NCBI GenBank assembly: GCA_002331625.1
Contig: DCZN01000135.1
Location: 1-10,239 of the forward strand
Reading direction: 5' to 3'
Source of the DNA: Nitrospira sp. UBA2083
Lineage (GTDB): Bacteria; Nitrospirota; Nitrospiria; Nitrospirales; Nitrospiraceae
DNA length: 10,239 nt
How positions within the stretch are numbered: the stretch's first letter is position 1; every line of letters starts with the position of its first letter. Position numbers and translations under genes: made by a program. The notes below the pieces were generated by a model that was not told the DNA's origin, ran no database searches, and saw only the letters and a program-made list of their open reading frames with translations. Positions 1-8,400 of the stretch are shown one piece after another.

Positions 1-1485
1 CGCGGCCAATCTCGGTCCCCGTGCTCCCTGCACATTCGACATGAGCCGATGCAACGGAAGCAACGGGCTAGGAGCATAGCCGCCGGGGATCTGGGGCACG
101 CCGTCACGACCGGTTTGCACAAAGCTGCTGAATCGGCCTTGTGGATCTGCCGCGCAGCGATCCCCCGACAAGACGGGTTGGCTATAAGACACTCTGAGGG
201 GTACCAACGTACCGCCCAACACTTGGAGGGGCGCATTAATGTTGACCGCGCCGCTCACCCCGGCCGGTCCTGCAGACGCATCCAGCACACTCGTCGGGCT
301 GACGAGCACAGTACCGGAAGCAACTACATTTATATTCCCTCCTGCACCAGCATTGGCCGTAGCCGAGATGTGACTGTTCTGGATCGCCACTGCCACCGGG
401 TCGATCGAGATATTGCCGCCGTTAGAGCCTTGCAGTCCCTTCACCGAACTGGACAGAGTGCTGTCGAAGAGACTGATCACATTCGGCGCCGTCAGCTTGA
501 TGCCACCCCCGGAACCTTGCTCAGCCGAGGTCGTGACCGTGCTATTCTTCATGAGAATATCGCTGACAGACGTGAGCGTAATACTGCCGGCATCCTTTGA
601 TCCAGTGGTTTTGGCAAGGATCATCGTCCCGTCGGTTAGTTGTACGTTGCCGCCCGTGATCGAAACATCGCCGCCAGCACCTGATAGGGCTTCACTCGAA
701 ACAGTACTCCCTTGACTGGAAAACAGTCCCGTTACGAGTAGATTCACACTTCCGCCATCACCAGTCGCACTGTTTCGTCCCCGACTGGCAATTACTGCGT
801 CGTTCGCTATAGCCACTTGGCTGGCCTCAATCGTGACAGATCCTGCATTACCAGACGCGCTTGTATTGCTTACGATGACACCTCCTTGGAGATCCACTAC
901 AGGTGCCGTCACGAAGATAGTCCCGGCATTCCCTTTACCCGTCGTAATAGTTGTTATCGCCGTGGAATTTGTTTCCCCTATATACACTCGTTCAGTCGCC
1001 TTGATGGTCACAACCCCTCCCAAACCGGCTGCCAATGTACTGCTATCCACTCTTGCACCATTGGTGATATTCAACCGCGCGGCTTGCAGAGTCACTGCTC
1101 CGGCCTGACCAATTCCTTCAGAAGGAACTGTGACAGAAGCGCCATCTGAAAATGCACTGACAAAGGCGCCATCCGTGAGTGTCATTGTCGGAGCTGACAA
1201 TTCAATCTGCCCCGCATTTTTCGGCCCACTTGTTGAACTACCTATGATTGACTCTCCTCCAGAGAACAGGAACGACTCCCTTGCCGCAATCCCAATGCGC
1301 CCTCCAGCGCCACTCCCAAGGCTAGACGTCTGAATTTGTACTCCGTTGGTCAATACGGCATTCTTAACGAGGATATCGATACTACCCGCGGCTCCACTGC
1401 TCAAGATAGGCTCCCCGGTTACCGCGTCGAGTAATCCAAGGGATGAGGCAGTAATCTCTCCTCCGTTCATCGTCACATTGAGGTC
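1..1485 (-). pseudogene. C-terminal part of the same TpsA exoprotein, displaced by a one-base frameshift; runs off the left edge
   Basis: From the codon at 1485-1483 (DLNVTMNGGEITASS...) the shifted frame is free of stops through to base 1, about 495 codons. I checked every triplet; the nearest stop on the upstream side is at 1557-1555. The translation carries on the beta-helix seamlessly (for example GNAGTIFVTAPVVDLQGG, GNAGSVTIEASQVAIAN). It then ends with the segment typical of TpsA C-termini: GGNISIDPVAVAIQNSHI, DASAGPAGVSGAVNINAP, then RCAADPQGRFSSFVQTGRDG and VPQIPGGYAPSPLLP. No start codon with a convincing ribosome site lies near its head, so it would not be made as a separate protein. 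With the frame restored the exoprotein would be at least about 1197 residues. The real stop is probably just outside the window. It is labelled a pseudogene fragment provisionally; a sequencing error is an equally good explanation. Confidence 0.85.
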
Positions 1486-1500
1486 CGTATCACGATCTGT
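1473..1500 (-). other. Frameshift site in the TpsA gene (apparent one-base deletion)
   Basis: On the minus strand the frame reads GQIVIRTSM then stop; the other frame reads DLNVTMNGGEITASS. Adding one base within the CGGACC run (1487-1482, for example GG to GGG) gives IVIRDLNVTMNGGEI. This restores the eight-residue spacing between strand 1 and the turn seen in neighbouring repeats, such as IVL-DGRQVAVL-GGG and LFI-KAPSITLA-DSS. No slippery heptamer is visible, so programmed slippage is unlikely. Confidence 0.8.
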
Positions 1501-3590
1501 CCAGCGTCTCCCTTTGCTAAAGTCCCCGTGGCAATTCGACTTACACCACCTTGGCTATTCGCGTCCGATATGGTTAAAGATTCTTCCGCCATAATCTTCA
1601 CTGACCCACCAGGTGAGGAACTCTTAGTACTACTCTGAACCTGACCACCGCCTAGGACAGCCACTTGTCGTCCATCGAGAACTATGTCGCCTGCTTTTCC
1701 ACTGTCAATCGCATTGCTGGTAAAAATATTCCCCTGATCAGAAATGGTAATTACGGGAGCCGTTATACTGACAGTACCAGCAGCACCAATCTCGCCTAGG
1801 TAATTGTCAAGACGTGTCGCCGCGCTGGCAATAGCGCTTCTGCTCTCAGTCAGAGGGTCCGTTCCCGATACTGTGATGGATTCCGCTGCACGAACAATAA
1901 CTTCTCCAGCGTTGCCCAATCCGAATGTGCCGCTGTTGATGGCTGCACCCTTGGTGACACTCACGGTCGTTCCATCGATCAAGATCGTGCCTGCATTGCC
2001 AATGCTTCTCGTTGAAGAGCTAACGAGTGATGAATCGGCCAATGTGATCGATGGTGCCTTTATGAACAGATCTCCCGCATTTCCAATCCCCAACCTTGTG
2101 GAGCTGGTAATCTGGCTTCCTTTCGTGAGTGTAATAACTCCGGGAGAGGTCAAGCTAATATCTCCAGCTTGGGTAGATCCTGTGGTGAGACTCTGAAGTG
2201 AGGCGTTGTTTGTAAGCTCGATCGTATGAGCTATGATGCCAATATGTGCTGGAGCACTCAACATGGATCCCCCAACAACTGCGGTACCGATCGAGCTGTT
2301 GTCGAGACTGACACTCGTTGCCGTACTGCCAGACCCATTAAAACCACTAATCATGACATGTCCAGCGGCCCCAGCATTGCCCGCTGCACTGCGGCTATCA
2401 CTAAACACAGAGGCCCCAGCACTTCCGAGCAAAGTACCCACTTGCAGACTAATACTGCCGCTCAGACCATCGCTAAGAGTTCGCGTGAAGACACTACCTC
2501 CCGTCCTAATATCTAAGATCCCACTCTTGATGAGGATATCTCCTCCACGTCCACTACCCTCGGCTATTGCCACAATCCGGGAACCGTTCTCTATGCGTGC
2601 CTCGCCTGTAACTTGAATATGCACCGCGCTGCGGGCTCCATCCAAATTGCCTAAGGCCCTCGAGAAAATATCCGCACTATCCACTCTCAGGTTTCCTCCT
2701 CGGATGAACACGGTGCCGCTAGGATCACCATTCGCACTGAGTATGGCTTGTTTTGACAGAGTAATGCTCCCTAGCTCAGAGATACCGTCCATGTTCAAAC
2801 CAGGAGCGCCTGTACTCGTGGTTCCGATCACTGCTTCGCCTTTGGAGGCGACGCTGGCCAGCTGAATCTGACCACTGGGAGCAAATAAAAAGCCTCCTGT
2901 ACTCTGTGTGCCCCCATTGAATTGACCAGTAATCTCAATATCACCGCCTACCATCGTCAGAGACTTGCTGGTGGACACCGCGAGTTCACTCCCACTCACA
3001 GTAATCGTGCCAAAGGTCGGACTCAGAGTAGGACGTTCTAGAAACCCAAAGGTTTCGACCGGTGCCATACTCAGCAATGCGTCAGCTGGTCCTGGGAGTG
3101 CGTTAAACTTGATCCCATCCGCCATTCTCAGATAGTCCGCCGTGCTAATGTTCACCGAGCCGCCCACATTCAAAGCAGCCTTCGGTCCGAAGAGGAACCC
3201 CGTGGGATTGATGAGCCACAGGTTGGCCGTGGGAAAGTTCGTGGCGCTGTCGATCGTGCCAAAGATATTGGAGATGCTCCCACCCGTCACACGCCCGAAG
3301 ATATTGCTGGTGGCACCTGCATCGCTATTGCGAAACAGGGCAGTATGCCCCTCGCCGACACTGAACTGGCCGAAGCTATGAAAGAGGTTCTGTCCACTGC
3401 CCGGCCTCGTCCCGCCATCGATAGCAGTGGTGGTTGAATTAATGGCTTGAATGGTCGTGTTGAGCCCAGAGGAAGTAATGTTGGTCGTCGGCACCTGGCT
3501 CATAGCAGGATTGATCAACAGCACGACGCCCACTGCAAGCATAACTATGCCCAGCTGAATCGACTGTCTCGAGGAGAGTCCGTGTCTCAT
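1473..3590 (-). CDS. TpsA-type filamentous haemagglutinin-like exoprotein, N-terminal part, ending at a frameshift
   Basis: 705 residues up to a premature TGA at 1475-1473. The ATG at 3590 is chosen over in-frame starts inside tpsB (as far up as 3728) because a perfect AGGAGG precedes it and a signal peptide follows directly (hydrophobic about 11-29, likely cut after AMS at 29-31). The TPS secretion domain spans about 32-270, with GRVTGG (99-104), NPTGFLFGP (128-136) and LNVGGSVNIST (140-150), matching the haemagg_act region recognised by TpsB POTRA domains. From about 290 it is a right-handed beta-helix predicted from repeating Gly-x-Ala-Gly / alternating hydrophobic units rich in Ser, Thr and Gly. 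No Cys occurs in the mature part. Inferred role: a surface adhesin or biofilm protein secreted by the neighbouring TpsB. The family-like sequence continues in another frame to the window edge, so this is one gene split by a lesion, not a natural C-terminus. Confidence 0.9.
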   Translation of the reverse strand: MRHGLSSRQSIQLGIVMLAVGVVLLINPAMSQVPTTNITSSGLNTTIQAINSTTTAIDGGTRPGSGQNLFHSFGQFSVGEGHTALFRNSDAGATSNIFGRVTGGSISNIFGTIDSATNFPTANLWLINPTGFLFGPKAALNVGGSVNISTADYLRMADGIKFNALPGPADALLSMAPVETFGFLERPTLSPTFGTITVSGSELAVSTSKSLTMVGGDIEITGQFNGGTQSTGGFLFAPSGQIQLASVASKGEAVIGTTSTGAPGLNMDGISELGSITLSKQAILSANGDPSGTVFIRGGNLRVDSADIFSRALGNLDGARSAVHIQVTGEARIENGSRIVAIAEGSGRGGDILIKSGILDIRTGGSVFTRTLSDGLSGSISLQVGTLLGSAGASVFSDSRSAAGNAGAAGHVMISGFNGSGSTATSVSLDNSSIGTAVVGGSMLSAPAHIGIIAHTIELTNNASLQSLTTGSTQAGDISLTSPGVITLTKGSQITSSTRLGIGNAGDLFIKAPSITLADSSLVSSSTRSIGNAGTILIDGTTVSVTKGAAINSGTFGLGNAGEVIVRAAESITVSGTDPLTESRSAIASAATRLDNYLGEIGAAGTVSITAPVITISDQGNIFTSNAIDSGKAGDIVLDGRQVAVLGGGQVQSSTKSSSPGGSVKIMAEESLTISDANSQGGVSRIATGTLAKGDAGQIVIRTSM
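1917..2084 (-). repeat. Two successive 28-residue beta-helix repeats in TpsA
   Basis: GNAG begins at residues 503, 531 and 559 of the exoprotein, exactly 28 residues (84 bases) apart. The units read GNAGDLFIKAPSITLADSSL and GNAGTILIDGTTVSVTKGAA, followed by GNAGEVIVRAAESITVSG. The repeats are conserved at protein level and only loosely at DNA level, as expected for old beta-helix coils and not a recent tandem duplication. Confidence 0.7.
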
Positions 3591-3594
3591 ACAG

Positions 3595-3600
3595 CCTCCT
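3595..3600 (-). promoter_or_regulatory. Ribosome binding site that fixes the TpsA start
   Basis: A perfect AGGAGG (minus strand) lies four bases before ATG 3590 and overlaps the TAG stop of tpsB (TAGGAGG). It selects this start over longer in-frame starts inside tpsB and suggests that translation of the pair is coupled. Confidence 0.8.
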
Positions 3601-5359
3601 AGAAAGCTTGAATGACGACTTGGAGATGGATGCCGTGGTCTTGCAGGTTGCCATTGCCGATCTCTAAGCGGTTGAGCTGCTTGCCGTAGTAGAGTTCGAA
3701 CCGACTGTCCTTCCAGGGGATGTTCCAAATCACGCCCGCGCCCACACTCGCTAGTGTCCTTGGATGCAAGGTCCCGATTTCCGAACTCCAGGAATGACCA
3801 AAATCCAGAAACGGGGAGACGAAGAGCACATCTCGCTCTCCACTGCTATAGACAGGAATTCGCGCTTCGACCGAAGCCAATACGGCATTGTCCCGCACCA
3901 AGGCAAACTCCCGATAGCCGCGCACGCTATAGCGTCCGCCCACAGCCAACTGTTCCAGCGGAAACACATGGTCGGGCGTGAGCTGAGCCGTGGCCTTGGA
4001 AATCAGCTGTGTTCGGAGAAACTCCAATTGACGCACCCACTGCGCCTCCCCCAGCCAGGAGAAGAACCGCCCATCCGCCGAACCAGGGACCGCACTACTC
4101 GTGCTGGCCCCGAGCACATCTCCAAACCCCACCGAGAATCGCGACAGGAACGCGACGACCTGCCGATCCGTTCGATAGAGATATTCCTGCCCAAATCGCA
4201 AGGCCGAGATCCGAAAGACCCCGTTCGTGGCCCCGGCGGTGAATTCAAACGGGGAACTTAAGAGAAACGACCGATTGGTCTGGTGCTCGCCCATCACGGA
4301 CACCGCCAATTCATGACGAAGTGAACGCAGGAGTGGTTGACGCAACCCGATCCGATAGCCCTCGGCGCGGTTTTCGATGTCCAGCACATCGAAGGGTTCT
4401 TCCCTCACAGCAAAGGCAAAGCGACGGTATTGGAACAATATGGTGGTATCCGTAGGATGGATGGGAATCACGTAGTTGACGGTGATCACGGGGTGCGCCC
4501 CACTGGAGCCAGCGGCATAGACACTCAGCTGGTCCCCAAAACCTGTCACGTTCTGATGTTCGACGCTGAGAAAACCTTGTTCCGCCCCGACCGTCGGCGA
4601 CAGATAATTATTAAACCCTAGACGAACCTTGAACGGATTCGCCTCTGTGATACGGAGGTTCAAGTGGCTTTCGCCTAGAGCCAACCCAGGCTTCAGGTTG
4701 GCATTGAGGCGTGTGAACCGAGGATCGAGCTGCAAGAGCTGTAAGTGCTCTTGCAAGGCCAAGACATTCAGCGGAGGACCGGCACCCCGCTCGACGCGCC
4801 ATCGGATATACGGTTCCCGAAACCAATAGTTATCCTCCACATCGATCTTCGCCAGACGGCCTTCGACAATCTGGATGATCAGCACATTGTCGGTGAGCTC
4901 CTGGTCCGGTACGATCGCGCCAGATGTGGCGTACCCGCGCTCAATGTAGTATCTCGTCAACGCGAGGCGCAGGGCTTCGATGTCTTCGGTGGTAAGTTCC
5001 TGCTGTTTGATGTACGGCTCCGTCACGACTCGCAACTGTTCGGCGGTGAAGACAGTATTCCCTTGCAGGGCGATGTCTTTGACGGAAATACGGATGGGCG
5101 GACCCAAATCCTGGGGCCTCGGGACAACTGGCGCAGACGGGAGCTCCTTTTTCGGAAGTACCGGAGGCGTGTCCTGCGGGGTGTCCGGCAACGTCGGACG
5201 TGGTGGAGGGATGGGCAGCCCTGGTGGAACTTGAGTTCGGCCAAGCTCAGTCGTGAGGAGGATGCTCACGAACGCCGCTAACATGACACCGACCAAACGA
5301 ACTCGCGCGGGCACGAGAATCCCTACCCTCTGGCTACCAGCCCACTTCATAGGACCCAT
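3599..5359 (-). CDS. Two-partner secretion outer-membrane transporter TpsB (FhaC/ShlB/HecB family)
   Basis: 586 residues, typical for the family. It is a 16-strand barrel transporter that moves a TpsA exoprotein from periplasm to surface without ATP. In order: an N-terminal signal segment (hydrophobic about 22-37), a proline-rich linker (about 44-88), POTRA 1 (about 90-166, from ISVKDIALQGNTVFTAEQL to IVEGRL), POTRA 2 (about 167-240, ending LRITEANPF), then the barrel (about 241-586). The two hallmark barrel motifs are present: VRGY at 479-482 (loop L6 tip) and FLDFG at 517-521, matching the FxDxG motif that contacts it. The last residue is Phe (VVIQAF). Start: ATG 5359 is the farthest upstream start in this frame (in-frame stop at 5398-5396, no GTG/TTG between). 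ATG 5350 (Met4) is an alternative, and neither has a strong ribosome site. Its stop sits 8 bases before the TpsA start and overlaps that gene's ribosome site, which strongly supports coupling with TpsA. Confidence 0.93.
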   Translation of the reverse strand: MGPMKWAGSQRVGILVPARVRLVGVMLAAFVSILLTTELGRTQVPPGLPIPPPRPTLPDTPQDTPPVLPKKELPSAPVVPRPQDLGPPIRISVKDIALQGNTVFTAEQLRVVTEPYIKQQELTTEDIEALRLALTRYYIERGYATSGAIVPDQELTDNVLIIQIVEGRLAKIDVEDNYWFREPYIRWRVERGAGPPLNVLALQEHLQLLQLDPRFTRLNANLKPGLALGESHLNLRITEANPFKVRLGFNNYLSPTVGAEQGFLSVEHQNVTGFGDQLSVYAAGSSGAHPVITVNYVIPIHPTDTTILFQYRRFAFAVREEPFDVLDIENRAEGYRIGLRQPLLRSLRHELAVSVMGEHQTNRSFLLSSPFEFTAGATNGVFRISALRFGQEYLYRTDRQVVAFLSRFSVGFGDVLGASTSSAVPGSADGRFFSWLGEAQWVRQLEFLRTQLISKATAQLTPDHVFPLEQLAVGGRYSVRGYREFALVRDNAVLASVEARIPVYSSGERDVLFVSPFLDFGHSWSSEIGTLHPRTLASVGAGVIWNIPWKDSRFELYYGKQLNRLEIGNGNLQDHGIHLQVVIQAF

Positions 5360-5448
5360 CCATGGATGCCTTTCGCGATAGGTGTCGTCCTTGGCCTACA
5401 CCACGAAGGGTGCGTTGACTTGGATTCATCGCTTCATCAACATCCCTC
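5360..5448 (-). promoter_or_regulatory. 89-base gap between the decaheme gene and tpsB, with an orphan strong ribosome site
   Basis: AGGAGG (5450-5445) overlaps the TAG stop of the decaheme gene and sits seven bases before ATG 5437, which opens only the tripeptide frame MKR-stop. The TGA of that frame overlaps ATG 5429, which opens a 31-residue frame ending at TAG 5336-5334, inside the tpsB start region. This could be a leader or coupling element for tpsB. I see no convincing -35/-10 pair and only a weak four-base stem (CACC...GGTG), so a separate promoter or a terminator is not supported. Confidence 0.35.
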
Positions 5449-8400
5449 CTAGCGACTCTGCGGTGACTCCGGCGGCCCAGGCGGTTCATTCCTTACCGTG
5501 AACAGCTTTCCATTCCGCATGTATAGCTTGCGTTGTTCGTCCAAGTTGAAGGGGCGAGATCCCAGTCGACCAAAGACACTCACTTGATGTCCACTTTCAT
5601 CAACCGCCCGGTCCCGATCCAGCCCTTTGGAGAGGGCAACAGCCGGTCCTTTAGTCTTGTAGGTTGCGATCAATTCAGGAACGGGACGCGGGTTGAAGCC
5701 ATAATAGTTGGGTTGCGACTGCGGAGATGTGAGCTGGATCACCCGCAGGCCATTCTTGCCATCTGCGAGATAGGCAAAGAGGCTGGCGTTGGTCGAGCCG
5801 ACCCGCACGCTGTAGGCATCGTTGATTTGGCCATCCGCCGTGAACCGCTGATCGATACGCGGCTGCTCGGGCTTTTCAATGTCGATGATGACCAGGCCTT
5901 CGGCGCCGGCGGCCACATAGGCGTACCCGCGCGCAACGTAAATGTCTCTCCCACCCTGAAGGCGAACCGTCGCAGCCTCCACTGGCCGTGGCTCCTCGGG
6001 ATTCGTCACGTCGACGACCTTCATGCCTTCTTCATCCAATACGAATGCATATCTGAACTGAACCGCCACTGCCCCTGGCTTCACCAACGAGGCGGCTCCG
6101 AAATCGGCGACAACCTTGGGGTTGAGCGGATCGTCCAAGCTCACAACCACCACACCACGCTCACAGGAGATGTAGGCAAAATGCCCGGCAATCGTGATAT
6201 GGGTCGCCCCGTTCAGCACCCCATTGGGATTGAACGTGGCGGCTCGTGACAAAAAGTTATTATCCGGATCGCCGTCGCTCAATGTTTCAACATCAACGAC
6301 GAGCAGACCTTCATAGAGATCCGTCACGTAGGCATACCGATAGAGCGGATGCATGACTTGTTCTTGGTTGCCCTTGACCTTTTTCTGGAACTCCGGACGA
6401 TCTTGGCGCGACGGCGACACCGGCATCGTCGTGGGCAGAACCACCGCTGTGGCGTAACGCGACTTCACATACGTCCGCTGACCAAGGGGCGAGACAGGGG
6501 CCGTGACCAGGTTTTCCGAAAATCCCTTATTATCGACGTTTGCCACGTCATAGACTCTGAATCCGTCCGTGCCGTTGGCGGTATAGAGGTACTCACCCCG
6601 CAGTTGTAAACTCAGAATTTCATTCCCCCCATGATGTTTGGCATTTTCCCGACCATCCTTGAACCGGGGAATTTCGCGCGCCTGTTTCACATGGTCGGCG
6701 TAGTAGTCGGGATAGGCCAGTTTGTGGAGGTAGCTCCCAATCACCGCTTGCGGTTCGTCCCATTCCGTGACCGGCACCGCCTCAAATCCAGACTTCCCCT
6801 CACCCACCCACGCGTGCCGTCCGATAAAGTTCGGGAAATTCGTTCCTTGCCCCAATACCTGCTGCAACCACGCATTGTTGTCGTTCTCGTACGAGACATG
6901 ACAATCCGTACAGCGCTTCGTCTCCGTGGATCGAACGGTATGAGGGAAATGGGGTGCAAACGCCTGGCTACTGTATCCACTCGACGCGATTGGAGGCTGC
7001 TGCACATAGATACGCTCTCGGTTCGTATTTTCCGAACTTAGGACGAGCGCACTCGACGACCGCACCGGCGCAATGAGCTTCTTGTCCTCTCCACCCCGCT
7101 TCACCGTTCCATGGAGTCCCAGAATGAATTGGTCATCCCTCGCGACTTGCGGATTGTATGACGCCCAGTTTCTCGTTTCCTCCCCCTCAAAATGATTCGC
7201 TTCTTTCTTCCAATTGGCTTTGATCGGCAAGTGACAGCCGGCGCAACTCGTCGTCCACGAGAGATGACAGGAGAAACAGGCGACTTCTTCATTTGGGTGG
7301 GCAAGCTTACTCTCAGCCGACGGAACGGTGCCCCACGTGTTGCCGTCCTTCTGCACCGTCTTGGCCAACCTCGATTGCTCTGCCTGCTTTGGATGTGCTT
7401 TCGACCAATCCGAGGCCGGATCAACCGTGTCTTTTACTTGCACAACCTCCCATTCTTTTCCTTTTTCCACCGACGACCGTTGGAACAACTTCCCATTCCG
7501 CCATTCAAACCGCCGCTGCTTAAATGCGGTGACTCCGGTTTTGAGATCTTCTCCCCCGGGAGGCGACATCGGGCCGGAGGTTTTGAGTGTGGCATATTCC
7601 CGAATGGTCCCATGACAATCGGCACAGGTGACTCCGATCGCATCGGCATATTGCCCGTAAAGCTTGCCGTCACCATGACTATCCGACGCAAAATGGCAAT
7701 CCGCACAATGCATGCCTTTTTCCAAGTGAATGTCCTTCAAGTGAACCGGAATTCCTGGACGTCCCTTTTCCCACTCCTGCTCGGATCGTGGTTGCATCGC
7801 CTGCTGGAGTTTCTCCGACGTGACATCCGACACCACATTACCTTGATCATCCAGGAGATTTCCCTTTCGGTCCCGCTTAAACACAGCGCGGAAATTCCAC
7901 CCATGCCCATGATAATCGGCGAACTGCGTGTGCTTCAGTCGGCCATTAAGTTTGCTCACATCCGCAAGAAACTCAGGGTCCGACCAGTTTCCTCTCGTGG
8001 CCGCTTCCTCCGGGTTTCGATAGAGCGACCGCCACTTTTCCTCTTCGGTTGGATACTTTTGTTGCTTCGGCCACATCGCCTCACCATCGGTCTCATAGTC
8101 CCACATCGTGTAGCCAAGATAGGTGTTCACAAAGACGTTTGGCTGATGCATGTGACAGACCATGCACTGGCTCGTGGGAATCGCTTTGGTGAGCTGATGA
8201 CGTAGCGGGTGGCCAGGCTCCTGCTTCGGAATCGTCGGATCGTCGGTTTGCGTTTTCCCTCGATTGCCGAATTTGGCATAGGGGCCGGAATTCACTGGGT
8301 CCCGATCGTTGCCGTACACCACATGGCAGGCTGTACAACCACTTGATCGAAAATCTCCTGGGTTATCGTTCGTCCCCAAGAACGAGAGGTGTGGATCGTT

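Noticed and set aside
49..600. Plus-strand open frame of 183 codons
   Set aside because: It is the exact reverse of the TpsA C-terminal frame, which carries conserved family motifs; the plus-strand product is Arg/His-rich with no domain.
1473..1500. Programmed -1 ribosomal frameshift in TpsA
   Set aside because: The direction fits, but there is no X-XXY-YYZ slippery sequence and I see no clear stimulatory hairpin. A one-base deletion or sequencing error is simpler.
3591..3728. Upstream extension of TpsA into tpsB (46 extra residues)
   Set aside because: The extension would place a basic, Gln/Arg-rich stretch before the signal peptide, and a perfect ribosome site marks ATG 3590.
5400..5420. 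Hairpin CACC...GGTG in the gap before tpsB as a terminator
   Set aside because: The stem is only four pairs and there is no following T-run on the transcribed strand.
5533..6249. Plus-strand open frame of 238 codons
   Set aside because: It is antisense to the LVIVD repeats, which are clearly coding on the minus strand.
7192..8205. Long plus-strand open frame of 337 codons
   Set aside because: It lies wholly antisense to the heme region of the decaheme gene, whose CxxCH motifs prove the minus-strand reading. Its product has no recognisable domain, and its Arg/Leu-rich composition is typical of a shadow frame.
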